A stretch of 50,156 nucleotides of DNA from an archaeon (GCA_024281315.1 JAJSAE010000069.1:1-50156), one strand, 5' to 3'. Counted from the stretch's first letter, positions 17,849 through 25,899 are shown. Notes: generated by a model not told the origin, from the letters alone. A program made the numbers and translations.

Positions 17849-17864
17849 AAGCAACCCAAAAACC

Positions 17865-17891
17865 CTTTTTATTTCTTCTATTTTTTTATCT
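17865..17891 (+). terminator. T-rich terminator after the giant gene
   Basis: Starting 17 bases after the stop, the plus strand reads as repeated T runs (CCTTTTTATTTCTTC then TATTTTTTTATC). Successive oligo-T tracts are the usual archaeal termination signal. The rest of the gap to 18042 holds only the next promoter. Confidence 0.6.
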
Positions 17892-17975
17892 CTCTTGTGG
17901 TAGCAAATGATAGAATGAACTGCACGGAATGCCGGAAAGAGGCGGGAGAAGGCTGGCGAGCGGAAGATAGGAAAC

Positions 17976-17986
17976 GCATAAAAAGC
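17976..17986 (+). promoter_or_regulatory. TATA box for the flavin reductase gene
   Basis: GCATAAAAAGC predicts transcription starting near 18008-18012. This lies downstream of the TTG at 17998, so it argues for the later GTG start of the gene. Confidence 0.5.
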
Positions 17987-18042
17987 ATGGACACATATTG
18001 GCCTCATCGAACAGATGTGTAGAAAAGAGGACGGTGAATGAT

Positions 18043-18555
18043 GTGAAAAGAGATTTTGTCGGGACAGACCCGAAGAATACGCTGAAACTGATGCCGCTTC
18101 CCGTGGTGATAGTGAGCGCAAGAAAGGGAGGGGAAATAAACGGCATGACTGCAGCGTGGGTATCGCAGGTCTCGGCCGAGCCGCCGGTTATCATGGTGGC
18201 AATAAGGAGTGAGAGGTACACCTGGGAGATGATGAAGGACACTGAGAATTTCGGGATATCCGTTCTCGGAGAGGGGCAGGAGAAAATTGCGGGGCTCTTC
18301 GGCAGCGTCAGCGGGCGTAACAAAAACAAGTTCAAGGAGGGAAATATTGAACCGATCGTGTCCGATGACGGCCTACCGCTCATACCCGGTTCCGTTGCGG
18401 CCTTTGTCTGCCGAAAAACGGAGGTTGTTAGTATCGGAGACCATCTGGCGGTCTTCGGAGAGATTCTGAAGAGCTGGAAGGGGGAAGAAAAATACCCGCT
18501 GATCTGGTACGGGTGGAATATATCAAAACTGGGAAACGGCTCCCGCCCGGAGTGA
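18043..18555 (+). CDS. Flavin reductase-like FMN-binding split-barrel protein
   Basis: A 170-residue member of the flavin-reductase-like family, which binds FMN in a split beta-barrel and either reduces flavin with NAD(P)H or acts as a flavoprotein oxidoreductase. Recognisable parts are LMPLPVVIVSA, the NGMTAAWVSQVSAEPPVIMVA segment that contacts the flavin phosphate (central motif shown), FGISVLGEGQ, and the C-terminal strand YPLIWYGWNISKLG. The frame is open from TTG 17998, but GTG 18043 has GGTGA five bases upstream, as at many starts here, and lies after the likely transcript start. It is followed by a hairpin terminator, so it seems to be a single-gene unit. Substrate unknown. Confidence 0.85.
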   Translation: MKRDFVGTDPKNTLKLMPLPVVIVSARKGGEINGMTAAWVSQVSAEPPVIMVAIRSERYTWEMMKDTENFGISVLGEGQEKIAGLFGSVSGRNKNKFKEGNIEPIVSDDGLPLIPGSVAAFVCRKTEVVSIGDHLAVFGEILKSWKGEEKYPLIWYGWNISKLGNGSRPE

Positions 18556-18578
18556 GAAACACCTTTTCCGCTTAATCG

Positions 18579-18598
18579 TGCGGATACCCGCATTTTTT
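18579..18598 (+). terminator. Hairpin plus T6 terminator
   Basis: TGCGG (18579-18583) pairs with CCGCA (18588-18592) around a 4-nt loop and is followed at once by six T. It lies 24 bases after the flavin reductase stop. It resembles a bacterial intrinsic terminator. A TATA-like TTTATAAG (18601-18608) for the next gene follows directly. Confidence 0.6.
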
Positions 18599-18714
18599 CG
18601 TTTATAAGCGTTTTCGGCAGTGAAGGTTTTGGCTGCGGACCCACCCCTTTATTTCCTGTGGAGATTGTGTGAAGGAAGGGAAGGGACAAATAGTTCCGAC
18701 GCATTGGGGGTTAC

Positions 18715-19262
18715 ATGAACTGGAGAAAAGATTCGCATGGAATATTCGTGAAATTGGACAGAGGAGAGGAACTGTTTCCGTCTCTCGAAGAACTGGCGGA
18801 AAAAGAGCTTCATGGCGGGGGGTGATTGTCATGGCCATAGGAATGCTTAAGGATTCCGTCGTTGGTTACTACAACGGAAAAGAGTATGAGAAGAGGGTAT
18901 TTAAAAAGGGCCACGAACTACTCGGCCTGCACGGAAGCATACGGATTCTCAATAGCACGGGAGAAGGGGATCTGAAGGATGTGGAAAGATCTGGAGGGGG
19001 CGGACAGGCGAATATAAAGACGACGGAAGAGGGAGAGAAGAAAGAGAGAAGGATTGGCCTGCATATACACTGCATGATGGCTAATGACAGGCATGAGGTT
19101 GTGGGAGGGCATCTCTTCTCAGCCACCGTCGACCCGCTGGTTGAAATGTTTATAGTGCCTGCGGAAGAGGCGCATCTAACGGTTAAGTTTAACGAAAAGA
19201 CCGGACTGGATGAAATGAAGATAGAATCGAAAATGAGTGAATATCTGGAAAACAAAGAGTAG
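18715..19262 (+). CDS. PPC/DUF296 domain protein with a frameshift
   Basis: The protein belongs to the PPC (plants and prokaryotes conserved, DUF296) domain family, often DNA-binding; function here unknown. The N-terminal part is in one frame: ATG 18715 gives MNWRKDSHGIFVKLDRGEEL and continues to ...EKELHGGG, then TGA at 18823-18825. The rest is in the -1 frame: VIVMAIGMLKDSVVGYYNG, the HGSIRI strand, GLHIHCMMAND and the hallmark VVGGHLFSATVDPLVEMFI. Only the joined product matches the family from end to end. The join is at a run of six G (18817-18822); one extra G, or a -1 slip on GGG before the UGA, restores the frame. A charged 30-residue insert (about NSTGEGDL to EEGEKKE) interrupts the domain. 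An alternative single-frame reading from GTG 18669 gives an N terminus unlike the family. Confidence 0.8.
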
Positions 19263-19267
19263 TCAAT

Positions 19268-19280
19268 GGTATAAAAAAGG
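19268..19280 (+). promoter_or_regulatory. TATA box for hflX
   Basis: GGTATAAAAAAGG lies in the 139-base gap after the PPC gene. The rest of the gap is strikingly purine-rich on the plus strand (about 19310-19400) and carries the ribosome site AAGGAAATAGG just before ATG 19402. Confidence 0.6.
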
Positions 19281-19401
19281 GGATGTAGAGTACGGAAATT
19301 ATTTCGTCAAAGTTTAAAGAGGAAAGGAAAACGGGGGAGACGAAAAAGGGAAAAGTGTCAAAAAGGAGAGAGTATAGAAAAAGGAAAGAAGGAAATAGGA
19401 T

Positions 19402-20799
19402 ATGCCGGAAAAAAAGAGAGTAATCCTCTTTACCATAAAAGAGGAACAGGGAGAAATACTGAGTCTCATAGACACGATTGGGTATGAACTCGTAAAGGTC
19501 TTCTATCAAAAGAGAAGGAAGCCAGATCCGAATTATTTTCTTGGAAAAGGAAGATTTGAAGAGGTCCAGGAGTTTTTGGGAGTTAAGGATGAGGATGAAG
19601 AAGACAAGGAACTGAGAACGATAGTCGAGAAGATTGAGGGAAAAAAGAAGGAAAAGGAGAGAAAGAAAAGGAGAGAGGAAGCGGACATCGATGCGGTCAT
19701 TGTGGATGCCTCCGTAAGGCCGGGCCAGCACTACAGGCTAGAGATGGGTCTGGAACTGGAATGTATAGACAGAATCGGTCTCATCCTAAGCATCTTTAAA
19801 GAACACGCACATACAAGAGAGGCGAAACTCCAGGTGGAACTTGCAAGACTTCAGTATCAACTACCTCTTATAAAAGAATGGGTTCACAGGGGAAAGGAGG
19901 GGGAAAAACCCGGATTTATGGGCGGTGGCGCCTACGATGTGGATGTATATTATCTCATGGCAAAGAGGAGAATAAGCCGCATAAAAAGGATGTTTCAGGA
20001 TATTGAAAAAGATAGGGAGGTAAAAAGAGAAATAAGAAGGAAGGGGAATACAACGGTTGTTGCCATCGCCGGTTATACCAATGCCGGAAAATCAACGCTT
20101 CTGAGGACTCTGAGTGGTGATGATAATGTTTATGTGGACGATAAACTCTTCGCAACACTATCTCCGGTTACGAGAAGGGCAAAGGATAGAAGAAGACCCG
20201 TTCTCTTTACGGATACTGTGGGCTTCATAGACGACCTTCCCACCGAAACCATAGAGGCCTTCATGTCAACATTGGAGGAAATTTTTACAGCCGATCTTGT
20301 GCTTTTAGTGATAGATATAAGCGATTCTGAGGATGAAATAAGAAGGAAATTAAAGGCCTCTCTGGATATCCTTCTGCCGGATGTGGGAAACGATAGAATA
20401 ATCTATGTAGCCAACAAGACGGATACACTTTCCGAGAGAGGAAAAGAAAGAAAGATAGCTTTTGTTATAAATAATATAGGAAATGACACGATTTTTATTT
20501 CCGCTCTTGATGGCGATGCGAGAACAAGGGTTATGAGAAAGATATACTCCAGAGTCAAGAAAGGGAGAAATAGAGTATTCATAAAATTACCTGCGGAGAA
20601 AGAGGAGACCTACAGAGCCATCAATGAGATAAAAAGAATAGCTATTGTCTCTTCCATGGATTTTAAGGACGAACGGCTCGAAATTACGGCCTATGTTCTC
20701 AGAGATAAGATCGATCATCTGGAACACATTGTGAGCGGCCTTAAAGGTGAGATTATAGTCTTCCCGGAAAAAGATGATGATGTTCCATTATATGCCTGA
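19402..20799 (+). CDS. hflX: GTPase HflX
   Basis: A 465-residue HflX-family GTPase, which binds the large ribosomal subunit and can split or rescue stalled ribosomes. The N-terminal HflX domain carries YFLGKGRFEEV (45-55) and VDASVRPGQHYRLEMGLELE-type sequence (about 101-120), followed by a coiled region and the glycine-rich GFMGGGAYDVD (171-181). The G domain shows GYTNAGKST (224-232), switch II DTVGFI (271-276), NKTD and a SALDGD G5-like motif. A short C-terminal domain follows. Unusual is a Lys/Glu-rich insert (about 62-93) in the N-terminal domain. Coding sequence here is visibly richer in AGA/AGG, AAA and ATA codons than the surrounding genes, which may reflect different expression or origin. 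Confidence 0.95.
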   Translation: MPEKKRVILFTIKEEQGEILSLIDTIGYELVKVFYQKRRKPDPNYFLGKGRFEEVQEFLGVKDEDEEDKELRTIVEKIEGKKKEKERKKRREEADIDAVIVDASVRPGQHYRLEMGLELECIDRIGLILSIFKEHAHTREAKLQVELARLQYQLPLIKEWVHRGKEGEKPGFMGGGAYDVDVYYLMAKRRISRIKRMFQDIEKDREVKREIRRKGNTTVVAIAGYTNAGKSTLLRTLSGDDNVYVDDKLFATLSPVTRRAKDRRRPVLFTDTVGFIDDLPTETIEAFMSTLEEIFTADLVLLVIDISDSEDEIRRKLKASLDILLPDVGNDRIIYVANKTDTLSERGKERKIAFVINNIGNDTIFISALDGDARTRVMRKIYSRVKKGRNRVFIKLPAEKEETYRAINEIKRIAIVSSMDFKDERLEITAYVLRDKIDHLEHIVSGLKGEIIVFPEKDDDVPLYA

Positions 20800-20926
20800 A
20801 TGATGAGAAATAGATGGATGGTAAACGGATTTAAATTTGAGTATTTAATGGATGATTAGTGGATAGTACTAATGACTAGGGTTGGAAGGTAATTGTATTA
20901 ATGAAAAATCGGTGATGATAATGGAT

Positions 20927-21316
20927 TCACATCTTAATTCTGAACTCGTCCATCTTCTCCAGAACCATGTCCTCGTATCTCTGGGGCAGGCTCCATCCGA
21001 GATATTGAACATCTTCAATGTTCCTTATGAACTTTGACTTGCTGTTTTCGGTCAGATATTTCTCCAGTTTCTTCACCTTCTTGAAGTGGTCGTAAACCCA
21101 CCATGCTCCGAGTATCAAAACAGCAGGCGATAGGAGGAGAAGCCAGAGATTCCAGTCTCCGACTTGTGTAGCTACTGCAGAAAGACCAGAAAGGAGGGAC
21201 GGAACATTATTCTTGAAAAAGACACCTACCGTTGCTATGAGCGTTCCTATTCCGCCGACAACCGAAAGAACGGCTCCTATTTCCATTCTGTATTCCACGC
21301 TGAACTTCTTTGCCAT
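20927..21316 (-). CDS. Small two-helix membrane protein of unknown function
   Basis: A 129-residue protein I do not recognise. Two hydrophobic segments (about residues 12-34, IGAVLSVVGGIGTLIATVGVF, and 56-76, LWLLLLSPAVLILGAWWVY) are followed by a basic stretch (HFKKVKKLEKYL) and a soluble C-terminal part of about 50 residues. The loop between helices is short and probably outside, the charged tail inside. The frame stays open upstream through the tRNA-Val gene, but the start at 21316 has GAGGTGAGC just before it and begins after the tRNA ends, so it is the better choice. It follows the tRNA by 42 bases on the same strand and may be read from the same transcript. Confidence 0.7.
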   Translation of the reverse strand: MAKKFSVEYRMEIGAVLSVVGGIGTLIATVGVFFKNNVPSLLSGLSAVATQVGDWNLWLLLLSPAVLILGAWWVYDHFKKVKKLEKYLTENSKSKFIRNIEDVQYLGWSLPQRYEDMVLEKMDEFRIKM

Positions 21317-21358
21317 TTTGCTCACCTCTTCTTGTATTGCCTCGGTGGGTTTATTGAG

Positions 21359-21432
21359 TGGGCCCGTCCGGATTTGAACCGGAGACCTCCGCCATGTCAA
21401 GGCGACGTCATAACCAACTAGACCACGGGCCC
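21359..21432 (-). tRNA. tRNA-Val (GAC)
   Basis: A full cloverleaf is visible on the minus strand, 74 nt, no intron. Acceptor stem GGGCCCG pairs with CGGGCCC, discriminator A, and CCA is not encoded. The D arm contains TAGTTGGTTA; the anticodon stem TCGCC/GGCGG closes the loop TTGACAT, giving anticodon GAC (valine GUC/GUU). The T arm is TCCGG-TTCAAAT-CCGGA. The variable loop has 5 nt. Confidence 0.97.
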
Positions 21433-21439
21433 TTCACTT

Positions 21440-21605
21440 CATTCAGGGCCCTAGGCCGTAAACATCCTCCGGAGTTTACTCCTCACGGGCCCTTTATCCT
21501 ATTTATTTGGCCCTAGCTTCCGACTATCGTCGGTCACCACGGACCTTTTCAGTTTATTCAGGCTCAAGCACTTGACTCTTTCCGGTTGCGGCGAGCCTTT
21601 ATACA
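21440..21605 (-). ncRNA. Possible structured RNA or long tRNA leader upstream of tRNA-Val
   Basis: The stretch is more G+C-rich than nearby spacers and has no plausible reading frame. One strong hairpin spans 21445-21493: AGGGCCC/GGGCCCT outer stem of 7 bp, GTAAAC/GTTTAC inner stem of 6 bp, a small internal loop and a 10-nt end loop. A second perfect 5-bp hairpin, CCGAC/GTCGG, lies at 21520-21533. On the minus strand a TATA-like GTATAAAGGC (21604-21595) stands before both. It does not match RNase P, SRP or 5S RNA as I know them. It may only be a tRNA leader. The rest of the gap, 21606-21796, shows only A/T-rich promoter-like sequence for mtnA. Confidence 0.3.
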
Positions 21606-21796
21606 GTTTTTCCAGTCCACCCCCTAGTTTCGTATCATTCAGGTGGTGTTTTTATGGCTGGTATGACGGGCTATAAACTTTCTCTATTTATACCTTATCT
21701 TTAAATGAGGTATCTGTAGTATCCCGAAATCATTTAACGCTTCAATCAATGAACAGGGACGGGGAAGTTTTTTTATCCATAGAGAGATACGCCCTC

Positions 21797-22819
21797 ATGC
21801 GTGTGAAAATAGACGGAGATAAGAAAGAGATCCGCTCGGTATGGTTTGAGAAGGGTAGAGTACTTATGATAGATCAAAGAAAACTCCCTCTTTCACTGGA
21901 AATAAAGGGGTTGGGGACGGTGGATGAGGTGTGCATATCAATAAGGGAGATGTGGGTAAGGGGTGCGCCGGCAATAGGAATAACCGCTGCGTACGGAATG
22001 GCTATTGCTTCATTAACAGGTGAGGATGTGAAATCGGCGGCAGAGAAGCTTAAGGCCACCAGACCAACCGCTTTCGATCTTTTCTATGCTGTTGATTACA
22101 TGCTTGAGAAAATAAACATAGGAGATGATCCTGTTGTGGCCGCCGAGGAGTACGCCAATATCATAATAGAAAAGTGTCGTTCCATAGGAAACGAAGGGGC
22201 CCCCCTCATAAAAGACGGCTTTCGAATTTTGACTCACTGTAATGCCGGCGCCCTTGCTACCGGAGATTACGGAACATCCCTGTCGCCTATCCGCACAGCT
22301 TTTTCAGAGGGAAAAATAATCTTTGTTTTTGTGGACGAAACGAGACCGAGGCTTCAGGGTGCGAGGCTTACCGCATGGGAGTTGTATCAGGAGGGAGTCC
22401 CTCACGCGGTGATAGCGGATAATGCGGCCGGCCATTACATGAGGACCGGACAGATTGATATGGTCATTGTGGGGGCGGACAGAATTGCCGGTAACGGGGA
22501 TTTCGCAAACAAAATAGGAACATATGAAAAGGCGGTTATTGCAAAGGAGAACGGCATACCGTTCTATGTGGCCGCGCCGGCGAGCACATTCGATCTTTCT
22601 CTTCCCGGCGGTGGAAAAATTCCCATAGAGGAACGGGATGAAAAGGAGGTTCTGGAGTTTGGGGGTGTGAGGATAGCCCCACATGGCTCGTCGGCAAGGA
22701 ACCCCGCTTTTGATGTTACTCCTGCCAGATATGTTACCGGTTTTATTACGGAGTACGGAGTATTCACTCCGGAGGAACTGCCGAGCCTTATATTAATCAT
22801 TAAGGGGCGAGGAGAATGA
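21797..22819 (+). CDS. mtnA: S-methyl-5-thioribose-1-phosphate isomerase (aIF2B-like)
   Basis: A 340-residue MtnA/aIF2B-family sugar-phosphate isomerase that converts methylthioribose-1-phosphate to methylthioribulose-1-phosphate in methylthioadenosine salvage. Motifs: RGAPAIGITAAYG (55-67), THCNAGALATGDYGT with the catalytic Cys148, and GADRIAGNGDFANKIGTY with the catalytic Asp228. The frame is open from ATG 21749, but MRVKIDG at 21797 is the normal family N terminus, and a TATA-like TTTTTTTATCC about 28 bases upstream would give a leaderless message starting there. Its last four bases overlap the next gene (ATGA), implying coupled translation with the zinc-ribbon protein and nop5. A role as ribose-1,5-bisphosphate isomerase, a related activity, is less likely but not excluded. 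Confidence 0.9.
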   Translation: MRVKIDGDKKEIRSVWFEKGRVLMIDQRKLPLSLEIKGLGTVDEVCISIREMWVRGAPAIGITAAYGMAIASLTGEDVKSAAEKLKATRPTAFDLFYAVDYMLEKINIGDDPVVAAEEYANIIIEKCRSIGNEGAPLIKDGFRILTHCNAGALATGDYGTSLSPIRTAFSEGKIIFVFVDETRPRLQGARLTAWELYQEGVPHAVIADNAAGHYMRTGQIDMVIVGADRIAGNGDFANKIGTYEKAVIAKENGIPFYVAAPASTFDLSLPGGGKIPIEERDEKEVLEFGGVRIAPHGSSARNPAFDVTPARYVTGFITEYGVFTPEELPSLILIIKGRGE

Positions 22820-23304
22820 ATGCGGGGATGTCGGATATTGAGCAGGGAGATATGGCCCCGGATTTTCTATGCCCGTTCTGCCGCACGGGAACCATGGTGC
22901 CCGCCGATAATGAGAGTGATGTTCCGGCCTATGTGTGCCCTGTTTGCGGCTCCTATCACGGCGAATTCCTTCATACCGGAAAAATTTTCTACTATACGTC
23001 GCTCCATCTTCGGGTGGGAAGGGCAATTATTGCGCGCAATGGCCTCGGAGGGCCGCACAGCATCCCATCGCTATCTGTGGAACTTTCTCATGAGATTGGG
23101 GGCGACACTAGTGCCGAGGATGTGGCACAGGCAATAGTCTATCTGGAACGGAATGGAGTGCTTGAGGTAAGGGACGGCCGGATATATGCCGCGGATAGCG
23201 TGGAAATCCCAGCTAAAATCGCCCCCAACAAGAGAACGAAATCGAAATCAGGAGAAACAGACGGGGCTGGTCGGCAGAGTGACATGCCGGGAGAGGTGAA
23301 TTAA
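22816..23304 (+). CDS. Zinc-ribbon/winged-helix-like protein of unknown function
   Basis: A 162-residue protein with a four-cysteine zinc ribbon (CPFC at about 19-22 and CPVC at about 40-43), a middle part resembling a winged helix (SIPSLSVELSHEIGGD... AQAIVYLERNGVLEVRDGRIY), and a Lys/Ser-rich tail. I do not recognise the family. It starts inside the mtnA stop (ATGA overlap) and stops immediately before the ATG of nop5, so it is the middle gene of a three-gene unit. Position next to nop5 and the mix of zinc ribbon with a helix-turn-helix fit a nucleic-acid or RNP accessory role, but that is inference. Confidence 0.8.
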   Translation: MNAGMSDIEQGDMAPDFLCPFCRTGTMVPADNESDVPAYVCPVCGSYHGEFLHTGKIFYYTSLHLRVGRAIIARNGLGGPHSIPSLSVELSHEIGGDTSAEDVAQAIVYLERNGVLEVRDGRIYAADSVEIPAKIAPNKRTKSKSGETDGAGRQSDMPGEVN

Positions 23305-24498
23305 ATGGCCAAATATCTTGTTACAAAGTGGTTCGGAGTCTTTCTATGTGAGGGGAGAAAGGTGTCCAGATTTCTTGTCTTCCCGAAAGATCCGCAGAAG
23401 ATTGCAGAGAGAATAAGGACTATACAGATGGGGGATATCCTTGACGAGGAAAAGGAACTTTCGTTCCGGGGAATTCTATTTACGGACCCCCGCATGTCCG
23501 ACATGGGAAAAGTCGTGGAGTTTGATTCCGAGTTTATCTTGCCCCATGACTACGGATTTTCCGATGACCTTCTCAGGGATGCCATGCTTCTGGCTGCACG
23601 GATGGAGATGTCATATACAGTCCCGTGGGACCGGCTGATAATTCAGGCTGTTGAGGCTCTCGATGATCTTACGGGAAAGGCCAATCTTCTGGCCGAGAGG
23701 ACGAGGGCATGGTATTCCCTGTACTTTCCGGAATTCCCGTCCTTGTGTAGCGGCGAGGAGGAGATGGTTAAACTGGTGGCCGAATACGGAGTGCGCGAGG
23801 AGATACTGGCCGCCCTGGTCGATAAAGGAGCGCAGACGGAGGAGGAACAGGGCGTTTTTGACAGAAAAATCTCCGATGAGGACCTCAAAGCAATCCAATC
23901 TCTTGCAAAACTGGCATCCGCCACCTATGACGAAATTGCCTTAATCTCCGCATACATAGAAAAGAGCATGGAAGAGGTCGCACCCAATCTCTCTGCGCTC
24001 ATCGGTCCCATTCTGGGAGCAAGGCTCATGGCTCTGGCAGGCGGCCTGAGACGGCTGGCAATACTCCCTGCCGGAACGGTCCAGCTTCTGGGTGCGGAGG
24101 CCGCAATGTTCAGGCACATAAAGGAGGGGAGCGATGGCCCGAAGCACGGAGTCATATTCCAGCACCCGATGCTTCATTCGGCCCCGCCGTGGCAGAGGGG
24201 GAGCATAGCAAGGGCCGTAGCCGGGAAAATAAGTATAGCCGCGCGTGCAGATGCCTTTGGCGGTGCGGACATATCGGATAGGCTGAAGGTGGAGCTGGAG
24301 GGCCGGCTGGCAAAGATAAGAGAGAGCAAGAAAGAGGCTCCGCTGAGGAGGAAGGGGAAGGGGGGAAGGAAGAGAGAGGGCGCCAGGGACGGAGGAAAGG
24401 CCGGAAATAATCGCAAGGGGAGAAAGGGCCGCAGTGAGGGAAAAAACCGTGATTCCGGGGGAAGTCGCCGCTCAAAAAGTCGACAGCGCAGGGGGTAG
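23305..24498 (+). CDS. nop5: Nop5/Nop56-type C/D-box sRNP core protein
   Basis: A 397-residue archaeal Nop5, the scaffold of the C/D-box RNP that guides 2'-O-methylation of rRNA and tRNA together with L7Ae and fibrillarin. The N-terminal domain (about 1-115) would hold fibrillarin, a coiled-coil follows, and the NOP domain is plain: MEEVAPNLSALIGPILGARL then LAGGLRRLAILPAGTVQLLG, then FRHIKEG and the GSIARAVAGKISIAARAD segment (motifs given in part). The C-terminal 60 residues are a Lys/Arg/Gly-rich tail. Translation starts directly after the previous stop with GGTGA upstream. In many archaea nop5 is followed by the fibrillarin gene; here the next gene is a hemerythrin-type protein with its own promoter, so fibrillarin must lie elsewhere. 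Confidence 0.95.
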   Translation: MAKYLVTKWFGVFLCEGRKVSRFLVFPKDPQKIAERIRTIQMGDILDEEKELSFRGILFTDPRMSDMGKVVEFDSEFILPHDYGFSDDLLRDAMLLAARMEMSYTVPWDRLIIQAVEALDDLTGKANLLAERTRAWYSLYFPEFPSLCSGEEEMVKLVAEYGVREEILAALVDKGAQTEEEQGVFDRKISDEDLKAIQSLAKLASATYDEIALISAYIEKSMEEVAPNLSALIGPILGARLMALAGGLRRLAILPAGTVQLLGAEAAMFRHIKEGSDGPKHGVIFQHPMLHSAPPWQRGSIARAVAGKISIAARADAFGGADISDRLKVELEGRLAKIRESKKEAPLRRKGKGGRKREGARDGGKAGNNRKGRKGRSEGKNRDSGGSRRSKSRQRRG

Positions 24499-24523
24499 CC
24501 AATTCCCCAAATCTGTCCAACAA

Positions 24524-24537
24524 CCTATATATAAACC
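24524..24537 (+). promoter_or_regulatory. Strong TATA box for the DUF438/hemerythrin gene
   Basis: CCTATATATAAACC is one of the best TATA matches in the window. The likely transcript start is near 24560, leaving a short leader with GGTGATATC right before ATG 24574. Confidence 0.65.
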
Positions 24538-24573
24538 CCACCCGCTTTTCAACCATCATATTGTGGTGATATC

Positions 24574-25899
24574 ATGGAGACCATTCAAAACCGCGAATAC
24601 AAGAAGGAGAAGATGAAGGAGATGCTCATGAAACTCCAGTCCGGCCAGGGCCCGGAGGAACTGAAGCATGAATTCAAGGCCCTTTTGAAGAGCATATCTC
24701 CTCTGGAAATCCCCATCATTGAGCAGGAACTCGTCAAGGAGGGTGTAAAGCCCAGGGAGATTGCAAAGATGTGCGACATTCATGTGGAACTATTTAGGGA
24801 AACGGTTAGCGGGGCCAGTGATGAGGAGGAAGAGGGCCTCCCGCGTGGTCACCCCCTCGATCTATTTTACAGGGAAAATAAGGAAATAATCAAGGATGCG
24901 GAGCTTCTCGGCCTTTACGCCTCCTCTCTTTCCACAGCCGGGGACGAGAAGACAAAGTCCGACCTTCTGGATGTGGTGGACGATATTGCAAGCAGGATTC
25001 TGAAAATCGGTTTTACACACTACAACCGCGAGGAGATGCTTCTCTTCCCGTACATAGAAAGGCTGGGCATATCTGCGGTTCCGACGGTTCTGTGGACCAA
25101 GCACGATGAGATAAGGATAAAGATGAAGCAGTTTGCGGGCCTTCTGAAGGGCTATGAAGGCACGGGCTGGAGCGAGTTCTCGGCACAGGTGAAAGAGAAA
25201 GGGGCCGAGCTGTCCAGAAAACTGGTGGACATGGTCTTCCGCGAGGACAACATCCTCTATCGCGCCGCCCACATTCTTCTGCCAGAGGGCGCGTGGGTTG
25301 CCATAAGGGAACAGAGCGATGAGTACGGGTATTACGGTCTGAAGCCGGAGGAGTGGCACACCGATGCGCCCCCCCTCCTCCCACACGAGATAACGGAAGG
25401 CCTTTCCGCTGACGATATTCTTTCCCTGCCTCCAGATGTACAGAGGCTCGTAAAGGCCACAGGAACGGAAAAAGACGATTATGTGCTTGTGAGAGACGGC
25501 GATATGGATATGGAAACGGGCTTCATGTCTCCCGAAGAACTCATAAAGATATTTTCGAGGCTTCCGGTGGACACAACATTCATAGACCGCAACGACAGGG
25601 TGCGCTTCTTTTCCGGTGGGGAGCGAGTCTTTCCGAGGTCCAAGAACATACTGGGCCGGAAGGTGCAGATGTGCCACCCTCCAAAGAGCGTCCACATAGT
25701 CAACCACATACTGGCCGATTTCAGGGCGAAGAAGAGGGAGAATGCGGAGTTCTGGATCCAGATGGGCCCGAAGTTCATACATATCACCTACTATCCGCTA
25801 TGGGATGATAACGGGGAGTACATGGGGACACTGGAGGTCTCCGAGGATGCCGCGCATGTGAGGTCGCTGGAAGGGGAGAAGAGGCTGCTGGATTATTGA
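24574..25899 (+). CDS. DUF438-hemerythrin-PAS protein
   Basis: A 441-residue soluble protein of the DUF438/HHE family. Residues 1-75 form the DUF438 region (EELKHEFKALLKSISPLEIP, GVKPREIAKMCDIHVELF). Residues about 88-240 form a hemerythrin-like four-helix bundle with metal-ligand candidates in GHPLDLFYREN, FTHYNREEMLLFPY and TKHDEIRIKM. Residues about 310-432 form a PAS-like domain (LPVDTTFIDRNDRVRFFSGG, FPRSKNILGRKV, HPPKSVHIVNHIL, FIHITYYPLWDDNGEYMGTLEV). Such proteins bind a di-iron centre and are linked to sensing or handling of oxygen, nitric oxide or redox state; no output domain is present, so it may signal by protein contact. Its 3' end overlaps the convergent symporter gene by 7 bases. 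Confidence 0.88.
   Translation: METIQNREYKKEKMKEMLMKLQSGQGPEELKHEFKALLKSISPLEIPIIEQELVKEGVKPREIAKMCDIHVELFRETVSGASDEEEEGLPRGHPLDLFYRENKEIIKDAELLGLYASSLSTAGDEKTKSDLLDVVDDIASRILKIGFTHYNREEMLLFPYIERLGISAVPTVLWTKHDEIRIKMKQFAGLLKGYEGTGWSEFSAQVKEKGAELSRKLVDMVFREDNILYRAAHILLPEGAWVAIREQSDEYGYYGLKPEEWHTDAPPLLPHEITEGLSADDILSLPPDVQRLVKATGTEKDDYVLVRDGDMDMETGFMSPEELIKIFSRLPVDTTFIDRNDRVRFFSGGERVFPRSKNILGRKVQMCHPPKSVHIVNHILADFRAKKRENAEFWIQMGPKFIHITYYPLWDDNGEYMGTLEVSEDAAHVRSLEGEKRLLDY

Noticed and set aside
21360-21400. N-terminal extension of the two-helix membrane protein through the tRNA
   Set aside because: The extended frame translates tRNA sequence; the ATG at 21316 has a good ribosome site and begins after the tRNA.
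21484-21493. Second tRNA starting with GGGCCCGTG upstream of tRNA-Val
   Set aside because: Only the first nine bases agree; there is no anticodon or T arm after it.
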